Assembly (NCBI RefSeq): GCF_900163695.1
Contig: NZ_FUIC01000007.1
Coordinates: 62,001-126,000 of the forward strand
Length of the DNA stretch: 64,000 nt
Reading direction: 5' to 3'
Source: Gulosibacter sp. 10
Lineage (GTDB): Bacteria > Actinomycetota > Actinomycetes > Actinomycetales > Microbacteriaceae
Position numbers and translations under genes: made by a program. Of this stretch, positions 1 through 7,444 are shown one piece after another. Positions within the stretch are counted from its first letter, which is position 1. Each line of letters begins with the position of its first letter. The notes under the pieces were generated by a model. It worked only from the letters and a program-made list of their open reading frames with translations, made no database searches and was not told the origin of the DNA.

Positions 1-701
1 AGAATCGTGAAGATGTCGACGGCCTTGCCTGCCCAGCCGTCCATGCTCTTCCCGAGGACGGGGCGGAGCATGGGTGAGACGAGCCCGGAATTATGCCGAC
101 GGTGCGTCGAATAGGCGATCGCGAGGCCGAAGATGCCGAACAGTGCCCAGGCATTGGGCCCCCAGTCGAAATAGGAGAACTGCATGGCGCGGACCGCCGC
201 GTCCATCGTTCCCGGCTCGGCGAGGCCATGGGGCGGCGACATGAAATGGCTCAGCGGCTCGGCCGCCCCATAGCTGATGAGGCCGATGCCCATGACCGCG
301 CCCAGCACCATGGCGATCCACGCCCAGGTGGAGAACTCCGGGCGGTCCTTGTCCTGCCCGAGCCGAATCCGCCCGAACCTGCTGAAGCCCAGATAGAGCA
401 TGAGCACGATGCAGGCGGTAGTGACCAGAAGATAGGACCAGCCGATATTCTCCGCCGCCCATGTCGAGGCGGTGTTCATCGTCGCCCCGAGATGCTCCGG
501 CGCGATGGCGGCCCAGGCCACGAATCCCGCGATCAGGCCGACGGAAATCCAGAACACCGGCCCCGGTCGCTTCTTGCGCCGCTCGGCCTCGACGACCATG
601 ATCGACGAGGTCGCGAAATCGGGGTCGCTGCCCTGGGTGCCGAGCGCGGGGATGGGCTCCTCGCCGGGACTCCGGCGTCGGGGGTTCTTCCTGCCGTTCA
701 T
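1..701 (-). CDS. BCCT-family betaine/carnitine/choline-type transporter, N-terminal part (cut by window edge)
   Basis: Secondary transporter of the BCCT family, which moves quaternary-ammonium or betaine-like substrates with Na+ or H+. The visible 233 residues begin with a basic cytoplasmic tail, then hydrophobic segments starting near residue 49. The stretch GRIRLGQDKDRPEFS followed by MGIGLISYGAAEPLSHF matches the conserved BCCT loop and the family's G-x-G-IG-AEPL helix. BCCT proteins are usually over 500 residues, so more than half lies beyond position 1. The ATG at 701 was chosen because it is the first Met after the upstream gene's stop and is preceded by a weak AAGGA-like site. It lies 51 bp behind the flavin-reductase fusion, so it is probably the uptake step of the cluster at 753-7347. 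The exact substrate cannot be read from the sequence. Confidence 0.85.
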   Translation of the reverse strand, partial: MNGRKNPRRRSPGEEPIPALGTQGSDPDFATSSIMVVEAERRKKRPGPVFWISVGLIAGFVAWAAIAPEHLGATMNTASTWAAENIGWSYLLVTTACIVLMLYLGFSRFGRIRLGQDKDRPEFSTWAWIAMVLGAVMGIGLISYGAAEPLSHFMSPPHGLAEPGTMDAAVRAMQFSYFDWGPNAWALFGIFGLAIAYSTHRRHNSGLVSPMLRPVLGKSMDGWAGKAVDIFTI

Positions 702-732
702 AGTGTTCACACGTCCTTGTGTCGAAGAGAGA

Positions 733-752
733 TGGAGGGCGGATCCGCCCTC
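733..752. promoter_or_regulatory. Perfect 20-bp palindrome in the gap before the BCCT gene
   Basis: GGAGGGCGGATCCGCCCTCC reads the same on both strands and starts immediately after the stop codon of the upstream fusion gene. It could fold as a hairpin that partly terminates or stabilises the transcript between the flavin reductase and the transporter. No T-run follows on the minus strand, so full termination is unlikely. Confidence 0.4.
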
Positions 753-1709
753 CTAATCGGTGGGAAGCTCCGTCAGCTCGGCGCCGTCGAAGAAGCGTCC
801 GGCCTTGTAGACCATCGGCTCCGCGTCGGAGACCTCTGCGTGCGTGACCTTGGCGATGAACACCGTGTGCGTCTTCGCCTGGAAGCGCTCCTTGATCTCG
901 GCCTCGATCGACGCCGCGGATCCGTCGATCAGCGGGCTGCCGGCCGGGCCCTCGTGCCAGTCGAGTCCGGCGAACTTGTCCGCGCCCTTCGAGGCGAACA
1001 CGCCCACCGTTCCGCGCTGCCCGTTGCTCATGATGTTGATCCCCAGATGGGTCGACTTGAACAGCGACGGGTAGGTGCTCGTCGTCTTCTGCACGCAGAT
1101 CGACACCAGCGGGGGATCCAGTGAGACCGAGGAATAGGAATTCGCAGCCAGCCCGCGGGGTCTGCCGTCCTCGTCGAGGGTGGTTACCACCGTCACGCCG
1201 GTGATGAACTGCCGGTTGAACCCCTTGAGCGCGTCGATGCTCGGGACCCCGCTCAGGTCGTCCACAACGGATTCGTCCACCTCGAAGGCGGAGCGGAGCG
1301 AGGGCACGCCGAGATCCGCGAGCAATTCGCTCTGGTCCCACGTGACCTCCTCGGAGACGATCCTGCCGTCGCGGATGTGCATGAGGTTCGACCCGCGGGT
1401 CTCCACGCGGCGACCGCTCGCCGGCACGCCCTGCAAGTCGTTCGTGAACGTTCCGGTGGTCCGCCAGAAGAGCGCCAGACTCCCGTGCTCCTCGTCCACC
1501 AGTACTCGATCGATGATCGTCCGCAGATCCGGGAAGGCCTCGCGGACGTCGAGAATCTCCTGTTTGAGCTCGGCGGCGCCGAATACCCTTCTCGAGCTCC
1601 TGCTCTCCCGACGATAGTCATCGTGCAGGATCGCGTCGAATGCGTCGACCTCTCCACTGTCCCAGGCGGCTTCCCATGCGGCAATAACAGCTTCCTTGAT
1701 GTGTTGCAT
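753..1709 (-). CDS. SnoaL-like domain fused to a flavin reductase (FMN-binding split barrel)
   Basis: A 318-residue protein with two domains. Residues about 1-135 look like a SnoaL/NTF2-fold polyketide-cyclase-type domain (short helices, then RTTGTF-x-G-P and an MHIRDGRI-x-E-W-like ending). Residues about 155-315 are a flavin reductase of the DIM6/NtaB type (FITGVTVVTT, GLAANSYSSVSLDPPLVSICV), which would supply reduced FMN to a monooxygenase. The ATG at 1709 is preceded by GGGGGAG and gives a clean SnoaL start; a longer reading frame upstream runs through the regulatory region and is less likely. The luciferase-type oxygenase at 6301 is the obvious partner. What the SnoaL half does is unknown; it may act on the ring-opened product. 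Its start codon lies inside a copy of the operator motif. Confidence 0.85.
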   Translation of the reverse strand: MQHIKEAVIAAWEAAWDSGEVDAFDAILHDDYRRESRSSRRVFGAAELKQEILDVREAFPDLRTIIDRVLVDEEHGSLALFWRTTGTFTNDLQGVPASGRRVETRGSNLMHIRDGRIVSEEVTWDQSELLADLGVPSLRSAFEVDESVVDDLSGVPSIDALKGFNRQFITGVTVVTTLDEDGRPRGLAANSYSSVSLDPPLVSICVQKTTSTYPSLFKSTHLGINIMSNGQRGTVGVFASKGADKFAGLDWHEGPAGSPLIDGSAASIEAEIKERFQAKTHTVFIAKVTHAEVSDAEPMVYKAGRFFDGAELTELPTD

Positions 1710-1715
1710 GCATGA
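1704..1715 (+). promoter_or_regulatory. Third copy of the GntR operator-like motif, over the fusion gene start
   Basis: TTGCATGCATGA differs by one base from TTGTATGCATGA at 1855-1866. It covers the ATG (1707-1709 on the minus strand) of the flavin-reductase fusion, a position where binding would block translation start or early transcription. Confidence 0.45.
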
Positions 1716-1824
1716 AACCGTAACACCGCTCCCCCGACTGTCAATACCCGAAGTAGAAGATCCGCATGATTCCAATGATTTACTGAGAGGCCTTGCCAAG
1801 CGGGCCGCGATAGGGCTAGATTTG

Positions 1825-1864
1825 ATGCATACAAGAGCTCTCGCAGTAGAGTTGTTGTATGCAT
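1825..1864. promoter_or_regulatory. Inverted-repeat operator between divergent units
   Basis: ATGCATACAA (1825-1834) and TTGTATGCAT (1855-1864) are perfect 10-bp inverted arms 20 bp apart. Each is an A/T-rich TTGTATGCAT site that stands out in this GC-rich DNA and resembles the short palindromes bound by FadR-type GntR proteins. The right arm overlaps the first possible start codon of the gntR gene, which suggests autoregulation. Confidence 0.55.
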
Positions 1865-2596
1865 GATTCACCTACGAGGAAACCGCCGCTCGCCATGTCC
1901 AGGACGGTTTTCCAGAACTCGGAGACGACGTTGTTGACCCGGATGCGCCAGCTCATCATCGACGGCACCGTCGAGCCCGGCGCGCCGTTCTCGGAAGTGC
2001 AGCTCGCCGAGGAATTCGATGTGAGCCGCACGCCGATCCGCGAGGCCCTCAAGCAGCTCGAGCGCGAAGGGCTGGTGGAGATCCGCCCTCGGGTGGGCAC
2101 CTTCGTCCGCAAGCCCTCGCTTCGCGAGATCACCGAGCTCTTCCAGCTCAAGGAGGTGCTCGAGGGGCTGGCCGCGAGTCAGCTCGCCGCGAGGGGCGAG
2201 GTCTCCGAGCTGCGCCAGCTGGAGGCCAACGTCCGTGCGGAGAAGGAGGCCGTCGCCGATGGCGATCGGCAGGCCTACGCGCAGCTCGTCCACGAGTTCC
2301 ACACGACGCTCGTGGTCGGCGCCGACAACCAGAAGCTCTGGGATCAGTACACCCTGCTCATGAACCAGCTCGCCTACCAGCGCATCGTGGCGCAGACCCT
2401 GCAGCTGCCGGGCCGTCTCGCGCACTCGCTGAGCGAGCACGAGCGCGTCGTCCAGGCGATCAGGACGAAGAACCCGCTCGTCGCCGAGCTGGAGATGCGC
2501 CGCCACGTCTCGGCCTCGAGTCAATCCGCCGCGGTCGCCCAGTTCCACGAGCTCGTAGAAGACGCCGACGATACGGATCGCGCGCACACCGCCTGA
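1859..2596 (+). CDS. GntR-family (FCD-domain) transcriptional regulator of the first catabolic cluster
   Basis: A 245-residue regulator with an N-terminal winged helix (QLAEEFDVSRTPIREALKQLEREGLVEIRPRVGTFV, about residues 48-84) and an FCD ligand-binding domain after it (ELFQLKEVLEGLAA, then HEFHTTLV and a late SEHERVVQAI His). FCD proteins usually bind a carboxylate and release DNA. It faces the transporter/flavin-reductase unit and is first in the rightward unit, the usual place for a local pathway regulator. Start uncertain: ATG 1859 lies inside the operator, whereas ATG 1895 (233 residues) follows a GAGGAAA about 15 nt upstream. Confidence 0.9.
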   Translation: MHDSPTRKPPLAMSRTVFQNSETTLLTRMRQLIIDGTVEPGAPFSEVQLAEEFDVSRTPIREALKQLEREGLVEIRPRVGTFVRKPSLREITELFQLKEVLEGLAASQLAARGEVSELRQLEANVRAEKEAVADGDRQAYAQLVHEFHTTLVVGADNQKLWDQYTLLMNQLAYQRIVAQTLQLPGRLAHSLSEHERVVQAIRTKNPLVAELEMRRHVSASSQSAAVAQFHELVEDADDTDRAHTA

Positions 2597-2620
2597 AGCC
2601 CGAAGAACCAGGAGAACCCG

Positions 2621-3292
2621 ATGACCCCGCACCCCGAGCAGCCGACCGCGGCGAGAGCCGGCCTCTACGACCGCTCGACCCTGCACGACTACGCCGATGT
2701 GGCGGCGGCAGCCGGCGTCCGCAGCGTCCGCACGCATGTGGAGGAGCTGCGCGATGCGACCGGCCGTCCCATCCGCCGAGCCGCCGCGACGGCCGTCATC
2801 CGGAACCCATGGATCGGCACCGGCACGGAGCACGACCTCGCGGATGCGACGGAGCGCGTCGCTCCCCTCCTCGCGAAGCTGCTCACGGACCGCCTGCTGG
2901 CCCGTCTTGGGGGCGCCTCCGAGGTCATCGCGTTCGGCAAGGCCGCGATCGTGGGGATCGACGGCGAGATCGAGCACGCGGGGGCGCTCATCCACACCCC
3001 CTACTTCGGGAACCTCGTCCGGGAGGCGCTCGGCGGGACCTCGATCCTCTGCTTCGCGGACGGTCGGGCGACGCCCGGAGCGCTGCTCCGCGTCCCCATG
3101 TGGCACAAGACCGCAGCCGCCACCCGCGACTACTACCAGACCCTCGAGGTCCCGCTCGGCGATGCGCCGCACGCCGGGGAGATCGCCGTCGTCGCGGCGG
3201 CCTCGACCGGGCCTCGACCGTTCGCCCGAATCGGCGACCGGGCCACCGACCGACCCATCACTTCCGAGATTCTCAAGGAGATCGCACTGTGA
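2621..3292 (+). CDS. DUF1185 / amino acid synthesis (AA_synth) family protein, copy 1
   Basis: A 223-residue member of the PF06684 family. Family hallmarks seen here are AVIRNPWIGTG, AFGKAAIVGIDGEIEHAGALIHT and the VPMWHKTAA segment. Solved members have a chorismate-mutase-like trimeric fold; their reaction is not established. The start ATG has AGGAG 8 nt upstream. Its stop overlaps the GTG start of a second, shorter paralogue by four bases, which implies translational coupling and perhaps a heteromeric complex. In this setting it probably acts on a ring-opened nitrogen-containing intermediate, but that is inference from position only. Confidence 0.85.
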   Translation: MTPHPEQPTAARAGLYDRSTLHDYADVAAAAGVRSVRTHVEELRDATGRPIRRAAATAVIRNPWIGTGTEHDLADATERVAPLLAKLLTDRLLARLGGASEVIAFGKAAIVGIDGEIEHAGALIHTPYFGNLVREALGGTSILCFADGRATPGALLRVPMWHKTAAATRDYYQTLEVPLGDAPHAGEIAVVAAASTGPRPFARIGDRATDRPITSEILKEIAL

Positions 3293-3840
3293 ACTACCGC
3301 AAACTCGTCACCATCGTCGAAGAGACCGCCGAGGAAGGAGGCCGTCCGGTCGAACCGGCCGCCCGCGTCGCGGTCGTGGCCGCCGTCGTCGCGAACCCAT
3401 GGGCGGGGAAGGGATTCGTCGAAGACCTCGGACCCGGCATCGAATCGATCGCCTCGGATCTCGGAGCGCTGCTCGCGCCCCGCGTGATCGAAGCGCTCGG
3501 ATCGCCGCTCGAGGCGTTCGGCAAGGCCGCGATCGTTGGGCTGAACGGCGAGATCGAACACGGATCCGGGATCATCCACACGCTGAAGTTCGGCAACCAC
3601 TTCCGCGAGGCCGCGAACGCGACCACGCTCCTGCCCGCGGTCGAGAAGCGCGGCCCTGCGGGCATCGTGTTCGACATCCCCATGAAGCACTACACCGATG
3701 CCACCACCCGCTCCCACCACCAGACCGTCGAGGTCCGGGTGCCGGATGCGCCGCACCCGGACGAGATGCTCATCGCCCTCGCCGCGTCGGCGCAGGGCCG
3801 CCCCCAGCAGCGCCTCGCGGCGTTCTCGAGCGAGCAGTAG
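3289..3840 (+). CDS. DUF1185 / amino acid synthesis (AA_synth) family protein, copy 2
   Basis: A 183-residue paralogue of the preceding protein, with VANPWAGKGFVEDL, AFGKAAIVGLNGEIEHGSGIIHT and IPMKHYTDA. It lacks the 30-odd residue N-terminal extension of copy 1. The GTG start at 3289 was chosen because it overlaps the upstream stop (GTGA), has AAGGAG at the right spacing, and leads straight into the family's first strand (NYRKLVTIVEET). Tandem paralogues of this family are compatible with a two-subunit enzyme. No catalytic residue can be named with confidence. Confidence 0.87.
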   Translation: MNYRKLVTIVEETAEEGGRPVEPAARVAVVAAVVANPWAGKGFVEDLGPGIESIASDLGALLAPRVIEALGSPLEAFGKAAIVGLNGEIEHGSGIIHTLKFGNHFREAANATTLLPAVEKRGPAGIVFDIPMKHYTDATTRSHHQTVEVRVPDAPHPDEMLIALAASAQGRPQQRLAAFSSEQ

Positions 3841-3849
3841 AGGCGCGCC

Positions 3850-4602
3850 GTGACCGCGCCCCTCGTCCTGCTCCACGGCGTCGGGCTGGACCGCACCATG
3901 TGGGAGCCGTTCGTCGAGCAGATCGGCACGAGCTGCATCGCGCTCGATCTGCCCGGCCACGGCTCCCGGCCGCCGCTCCGGCGGCCCCAGACGCTGCGGA
4001 CCCTCGCGGAGGATGTACTGGCGCGGCTGCCCGAAGGCCGCGTCCGTCTCGTGGGCTTCTCGCTCGGCGCGCTGATCGGACAGCACCTCGCCCGATTCGC
4101 GCCGGAGCGCATCGCGTCGCTCGTCTGCGTGAGCTCGGTATGCCGACGGACGCCGGAGGAAGCGGCCCGGGTCGAGGAGCGGCTCCGCCTCGCCGAGGCC
4201 GACTTCCCCGGCAGCGCCGAGGCATCCATCGAGCGCTGGTACCCGGCGGGCACCTCCGTACCGCGAGACGTCGTCGACGCCACCCGGGCCACGCTGCTGT
4301 CCTGCGATGTCGAGTCGTACCTCCACGCCTACACGGTCTTCGCGCGCGGAGACCGTGAGATCGGCCCCGAGCTCGAGGGCATCCGGATCCCCGTCCTCGC
4401 GATCACCGGCGAGCGCGACCCCGGCTCGACGCCCGAGATGTCGCGCCGGCTCGGCGCCGCGATCCCGGACTGCGAGGTGCGGATCGTGCCCGGGGCGCGG
4501 CACATGCTGCCGGTCGAGGACACCGCCGCCCTCGTCGCGGCCATCGACGAATTCACCACCCGTACAGCGCAGAAGGGAAACGCGCATGACCGAACGTCTT
4601 GA
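3850..4602 (+). CDS. Alpha/beta hydrolase, candidate amide/enol-lactone hydrolase of the pathway
   Basis: A 250-residue alpha/beta-hydrolase of the MhpC/PcaD size class. The opening LVLLHGVGLDRTMW carries the oxyanion HG, the nucleophile elbow is GFSLG with Ser71, and the acid/base His is His218 in GARHMLPVE; an Asp in ITGERDPGSTP is the likely third member. GTG at 3850 is used because no ATG precedes the first strand; the intergenic gap is only 9 bp. The gene ends 17 nt inside the aldehyde dehydrogenase gene. In the trigonelline and vitamin B6 degradation pathways a hydrolase of this fold cleaves an (amidomethylene)succinate; 3-oxoadipate enol-lactonase is an alternative family relative. Confidence 0.85.
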   Translation: MTAPLVLLHGVGLDRTMWEPFVEQIGTSCIALDLPGHGSRPPLRRPQTLRTLAEDVLARLPEGRVRLVGFSLGALIGQHLARFAPERIASLVCVSSVCRRTPEEAARVEERLRLAEADFPGSAEASIERWYPAGTSVPRDVVDATRATLLSCDVESYLHAYTVFARGDREIGPELEGIRIPVLAITGERDPGSTPEMSRRLGAAIPDCEVRIVPGARHMLPVEDTAALVAAIDEFTTRTAQKGNAHDRTS

Positions 4603-6070
4603 CCATTTCATCGGCGGCGAATACGTCGCACCCGCCGAGGGGGCGTACTTCGCGAGCACGAATCCGGCCACCCTCGATACCCTCTACGAGGCCGCGCGAG
4701 GCACCGAGCCGGATGTGCGCCGAGCGGTCGCAGCCGCCCGCAGCGCATTCGAGTCGCCGAGCTGGGCGGGTCTGACGGCCACCCGCCGCGGCCATCTGCT
4801 CCGCCGCCTCGGCGACGTGATCGGCGAGCACGCGGACGAGCTCGCCATGCTCGAATCGCTCGACAACGGCAAGCTGCTCCGCGAGATGCGCGGCCAGATG
4901 CGAGCGCTGCCCGAGTACTACTACTATTACGCGGGCCTCGCCGACAAGGTGCAGGGCTCGCAGATCCCGGCCGCCTCGCTCGATATCCTCAACTACACCC
5001 AGCGGGAACCGCTCGGCGTCGTCGGGACGATCACGCCCTGGAACTCGCCACTGACGCTCACCACCTCGAAGATCGCTCCGGCGCTGGCCGCCGGCAACAC
5101 CGTCGTGATCAAGCCGAGCGAGTACACCTCCCGCACGATCCTGCGGCTGGCCGAGCTGGCGGACGAGGCGGGCTTCCCGGCCGGCGTGGTGAACGTCGTC
5201 ACCGGCTTCGGCGCCGAGGCCGGAGCCCCGCTCGTCTCGCATCCCGACCTGGCGAAGATCTCGTTCACGGGCTCCACCGCCACGGGATCGCGGATCGCCG
5301 CCGAGGCGGCCTCGCGATTCATCGGATGCACGCTCGAGCTCGGCGGGAAGAGCCCGAACATCGTCTTCGAGGACGCGAACGTCGAGAACGCGGCGATGGG
5401 CGTGATCGCCGGCATCTACGCCGCCGGCGGTCAGACCTGCATCGCCGGCAGCCGCGTCTTCGCGCATCGTGCCGTCTACGACGAGCTCCTCGAGCGCGTC
5501 ACCGAGCGCGCCGGATCCATCCGGATCGGCGACCCGCTCGTCGAGACCACGGAGCTCGGCCCCCTCGCGTTCGAGGATCAGCTCGAGAAGGTCGACTCGT
5601 ACGTCCGGCTCGGCGCCTCCGAGGGCGCCACGGTCCATGCCGGCGGGGCCCGCCCCGAGGGCATCGATCTCCCGGGCTACTATTACGCGCCGACCGTCCT
5701 GACGGACGTGCACAACGACATGCGCGTCGTGCGGGAAGAGATCTTCGGCCCGGTCGCGGCCATCATGCCCTTCGAGCACGAGGACGAGCTCGTGGGCCTC
5801 GCCAACGACACGGAATACGGTCTGGCGGCCGGCATCTGGACGCAGAACCTCGCCCGCGCGCATCGCCTCGCACGGCGCATCGATGCGGGAACGATCTGGG
5901 TGAACACCTACCGGGCCATGTCCCCGATGTCGCCCAGGCAGGGCTTCAAGCACTCGGGCGTCGGCATCGAGCACGGCATCGAGTCGATCTACGAGTACAC
6001 GCGCCTGAAGAGCGTCTGGATCAACACCGACGAGGGGCCCGTCGCGGACCCCTTCGTGATGCGGGGCTGA
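4586..6070 (+). CDS. NAD(P)+-dependent aldehyde dehydrogenase
   Basis: A 494-residue ALDH-superfamily enzyme of normal length. Cofactor and catalytic features are in place: FTGSTATGSRIA, general base Glu251 in LELGGKSPN, nucleophile Cys285 in GGQTCIAGSR, and the C-terminal EEIFGPVAAIMPF. It overlaps the hydrolase gene by 17 nt and is followed 5 bp later by the tautomerase, so the block is one operon. It would oxidise a semialdehyde released by ring cleavage (the role of TgnC or TgnE in trigonelline breakdown) to the acid. The substrate cannot be assigned from sequence; betaine-aldehyde and hydroxymuconic-semialdehyde dehydrogenases are the nearest general types. Confidence 0.92.
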   Translation: MTERLDHFIGGEYVAPAEGAYFASTNPATLDTLYEAARGTEPDVRRAVAAARSAFESPSWAGLTATRRGHLLRRLGDVIGEHADELAMLESLDNGKLLREMRGQMRALPEYYYYYAGLADKVQGSQIPAASLDILNYTQREPLGVVGTITPWNSPLTLTTSKIAPALAAGNTVVIKPSEYTSRTILRLAELADEAGFPAGVVNVVTGFGAEAGAPLVSHPDLAKISFTGSTATGSRIAAEAASRFIGCTLELGGKSPNIVFEDANVENAAMGVIAGIYAAGGQTCIAGSRVFAHRAVYDELLERVTERAGSIRIGDPLVETTELGPLAFEDQLEKVDSYVRLGASEGATVHAGGARPEGIDLPGYYYAPTVLTDVHNDMRVVREEIFGPVAAIMPFEHEDELVGLANDTEYGLAAGIWTQNLARAHRLARRIDAGTIWVNTYRAMSPMSPRQGFKHSGVGIEHGIESIYEYTRLKSVWINTDEGPVADPFVMRG

Positions 6071-6075
6071 GCGCG

Positions 6076-6291
6076 ATGCCGCTCATCGACGTCTCCATCG
6101 CACGAGGGCGGAGCCCGGAGCAGCTGAGGGCGTTCATCGACGCCCTGCACCGGGCCGCCGTCGACACCGTGGATGCCGCGCCGGAGAACATCACCGTGAT
6201 CGTGCGCGAGGTCGAGCACGAGCTCTGGGCGCGCACCAACCGAACCATCGCCGAACGAAGCGTCGACGCAGACGCGCCGAAATCATCCTAA
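6076..6291 (+). CDS. 4-oxalocrotonate tautomerase-like protein
   Basis: A 71-residue tautomerase-superfamily subunit. After Met removal it starts with Pro1 (MPLIDVSIARGRSPEQ), the family's catalytic base, and has an Arg at the position of the substrate-binding Arg11. A second basic residue falls in VIVREVEHELW, near where Arg39 sits in 4-OT. Such small proteins assemble as hexamers or trimers of dimers. It lies between the ALDH and the oxygenase, 5 bp after the former. It would catalyse a keto-enol or double-bond shift of an unsaturated dicarboxylate in the pathway. The trigonelline pathway as described does not need one, so this gene hints at a variant substrate or route. Confidence 0.88.
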   Translation: MPLIDVSIARGRSPEQLRAFIDALHRAAVDTVDAAPENITVIVREVEHELWARTNRTIAERSVDADAPKSS

Positions 6292-6300
6292 GGAGACCAC

Positions 6301-7347
6301 ATGCGATTCTCACTGTTCATCCACATGGAGCGCTACGACGACTCCATCCCCCACGAGCAGCATTGGCGGGACCTCGTCGAACTGGCCCGGCTCGCGGAGT
6401 CGGGCGGGTTCAGCACGGTCTGGATCGGCGAGCACCATTCGATGGAGTACACCGTCTCGCCCAACCCCATCCCCCAGCTCGCCTATCTGGCCGCGCACAC
6501 CTCCACGATCCGCCTCGGAGCCGGAACCATCATCGCCCCGTTCTGGAATCCGATCCGCGCCGCCGGCGAGATCGCGCTCCTCGACGTCATCAGCGGCGGC
6601 CGAGCCGAGCTCGGCGTGGCGCGCGGCGCGTACCAGTTCGAATTCGACCGGCTCGCCGACGGGATGCCCGCGACGCAGGGTGGCAAGGCGATGCAGGAGA
6701 TCGTCGCCACGGTGAACCGGCTGTGGGACGGCGACTACGCCCACGAGGGCGAGGCGTTCCAGTTCCCGACCTCCACCAGCGTGCCCAAGCCGATCCAGAG
6801 GAATCCCCCGGTCTGGGTGGCGGCGCGGAGCCCCGAATCCCACGACTTCGCCGTGGCCCACGGCGCGAACGTCATGGTGACGCCGCTGATGAAGGGCGAC
6901 GAGGAGGTCGAGGACCTCGTGCGCAAGTACGAGACCGCCATCGCGAACCATCCGGAGATCCCGAAGCGCCCCGAGATCATGGTGCTGCGGCACGCCTACG
7001 TCCACGCCGCCGACGATCCCGAGGGCTGGCGCGTCGGCGCCGAGGGAGTCAACAAGTTCTACCGCGTCTTCGACGCCTGGGCCGGGAACACGACCACGCC
7101 GGAGAACGGATTCCTCGACCCCAGCCCGGAGTCGAAGTTCGCGGACCGCCCGGAGTTCGCGCCCGAGTCCCTCCGCCGCGCCGCGATGATCGGCACCCCC
7201 GAGGAAGTCGTCGACCGGCTCCGGGGCTACGAAGAGCTCGGCGTCTCCGAGTTCAGCTTCTGGAGCGACAACACGCTGCCCCACGAGCAGAAGAGGCGCT
7301 CGCTGCAGCTGTTCATCGACGAGGTCGTGCCCGCCTTCCGCACGTAG
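6301..7347 (+). CDS. Luciferase-like (LLM class) flavin-dependent monooxygenase
   Basis: A 348-residue TIM-barrel bacterial-luciferase-family oxygenase (MRFSLFIHMER..., WIGEHHSMEY, TIRLGAGTIIAPFWNPIR, GRAELGVARGAYQFEF). These enzymes use free FMNH2 delivered by a separate reductase. The fused flavin reductase at 753-1709 is the evident partner. The start has a strong AAGGAG that overlaps the tautomerase stop region. The sequence pattern is what I remember for trigonelline monooxygenase TgnB-type proteins, which open the N-methylpyridinium ring, but I cannot run an alignment. It is the last gene of the rightward operon. Confidence 0.9.
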   Translation: MRFSLFIHMERYDDSIPHEQHWRDLVELARLAESGGFSTVWIGEHHSMEYTVSPNPIPQLAYLAAHTSTIRLGAGTIIAPFWNPIRAAGEIALLDVISGGRAELGVARGAYQFEFDRLADGMPATQGGKAMQEIVATVNRLWDGDYAHEGEAFQFPTSTSVPKPIQRNPPVWVAARSPESHDFAVAHGANVMVTPLMKGDEEVEDLVRKYETAIANHPEIPKRPEIMVLRHAYVHAADDPEGWRVGAEGVNKFYRVFDAWAGNTTTPENGFLDPSPESKFADRPEFAPESLRRAAMIGTPEEVVDRLRGYEELGVSEFSFWSDNTLPHEQKRRSLQLFIDEVVPAFRT

Positions 7348-7356
7348 CCGCAGCCG

Positions 7357-7408
7357 GGCGCCGGCCGGCCGAGTGCTCCGCGAACGGAGGCCTCGGTCGA
7401 CCGGCGCC
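7357..7408. terminator. Imperfect GC-rich hairpin between convergent genes
   Basis: GGCGCCGGCCGGCCGAG near 7357-7373 can pair with CTCGGTCGACCGGCGCC near 7392-7408 with about two non-Watson-Crick positions, enclosing a smaller CTCCG/CGGAG stem. It lies between the convergent oxygenase and nei genes and probably terminates both transcripts. There is no clear T-run. Confidence 0.45.
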
Positions 7409-7444
7409 TGCGGGGCGGACGGACGCGGCCTCAGCGCCCAGGCG

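Noticed and set aside
1710-1871. N-terminal extension of the flavin-reductase fusion up to 1871
   Set aside because: It would cross the divergent promoter and all operator copies, and the extra residues have no fold. ATG 1709 has a purine-rich site upstream.
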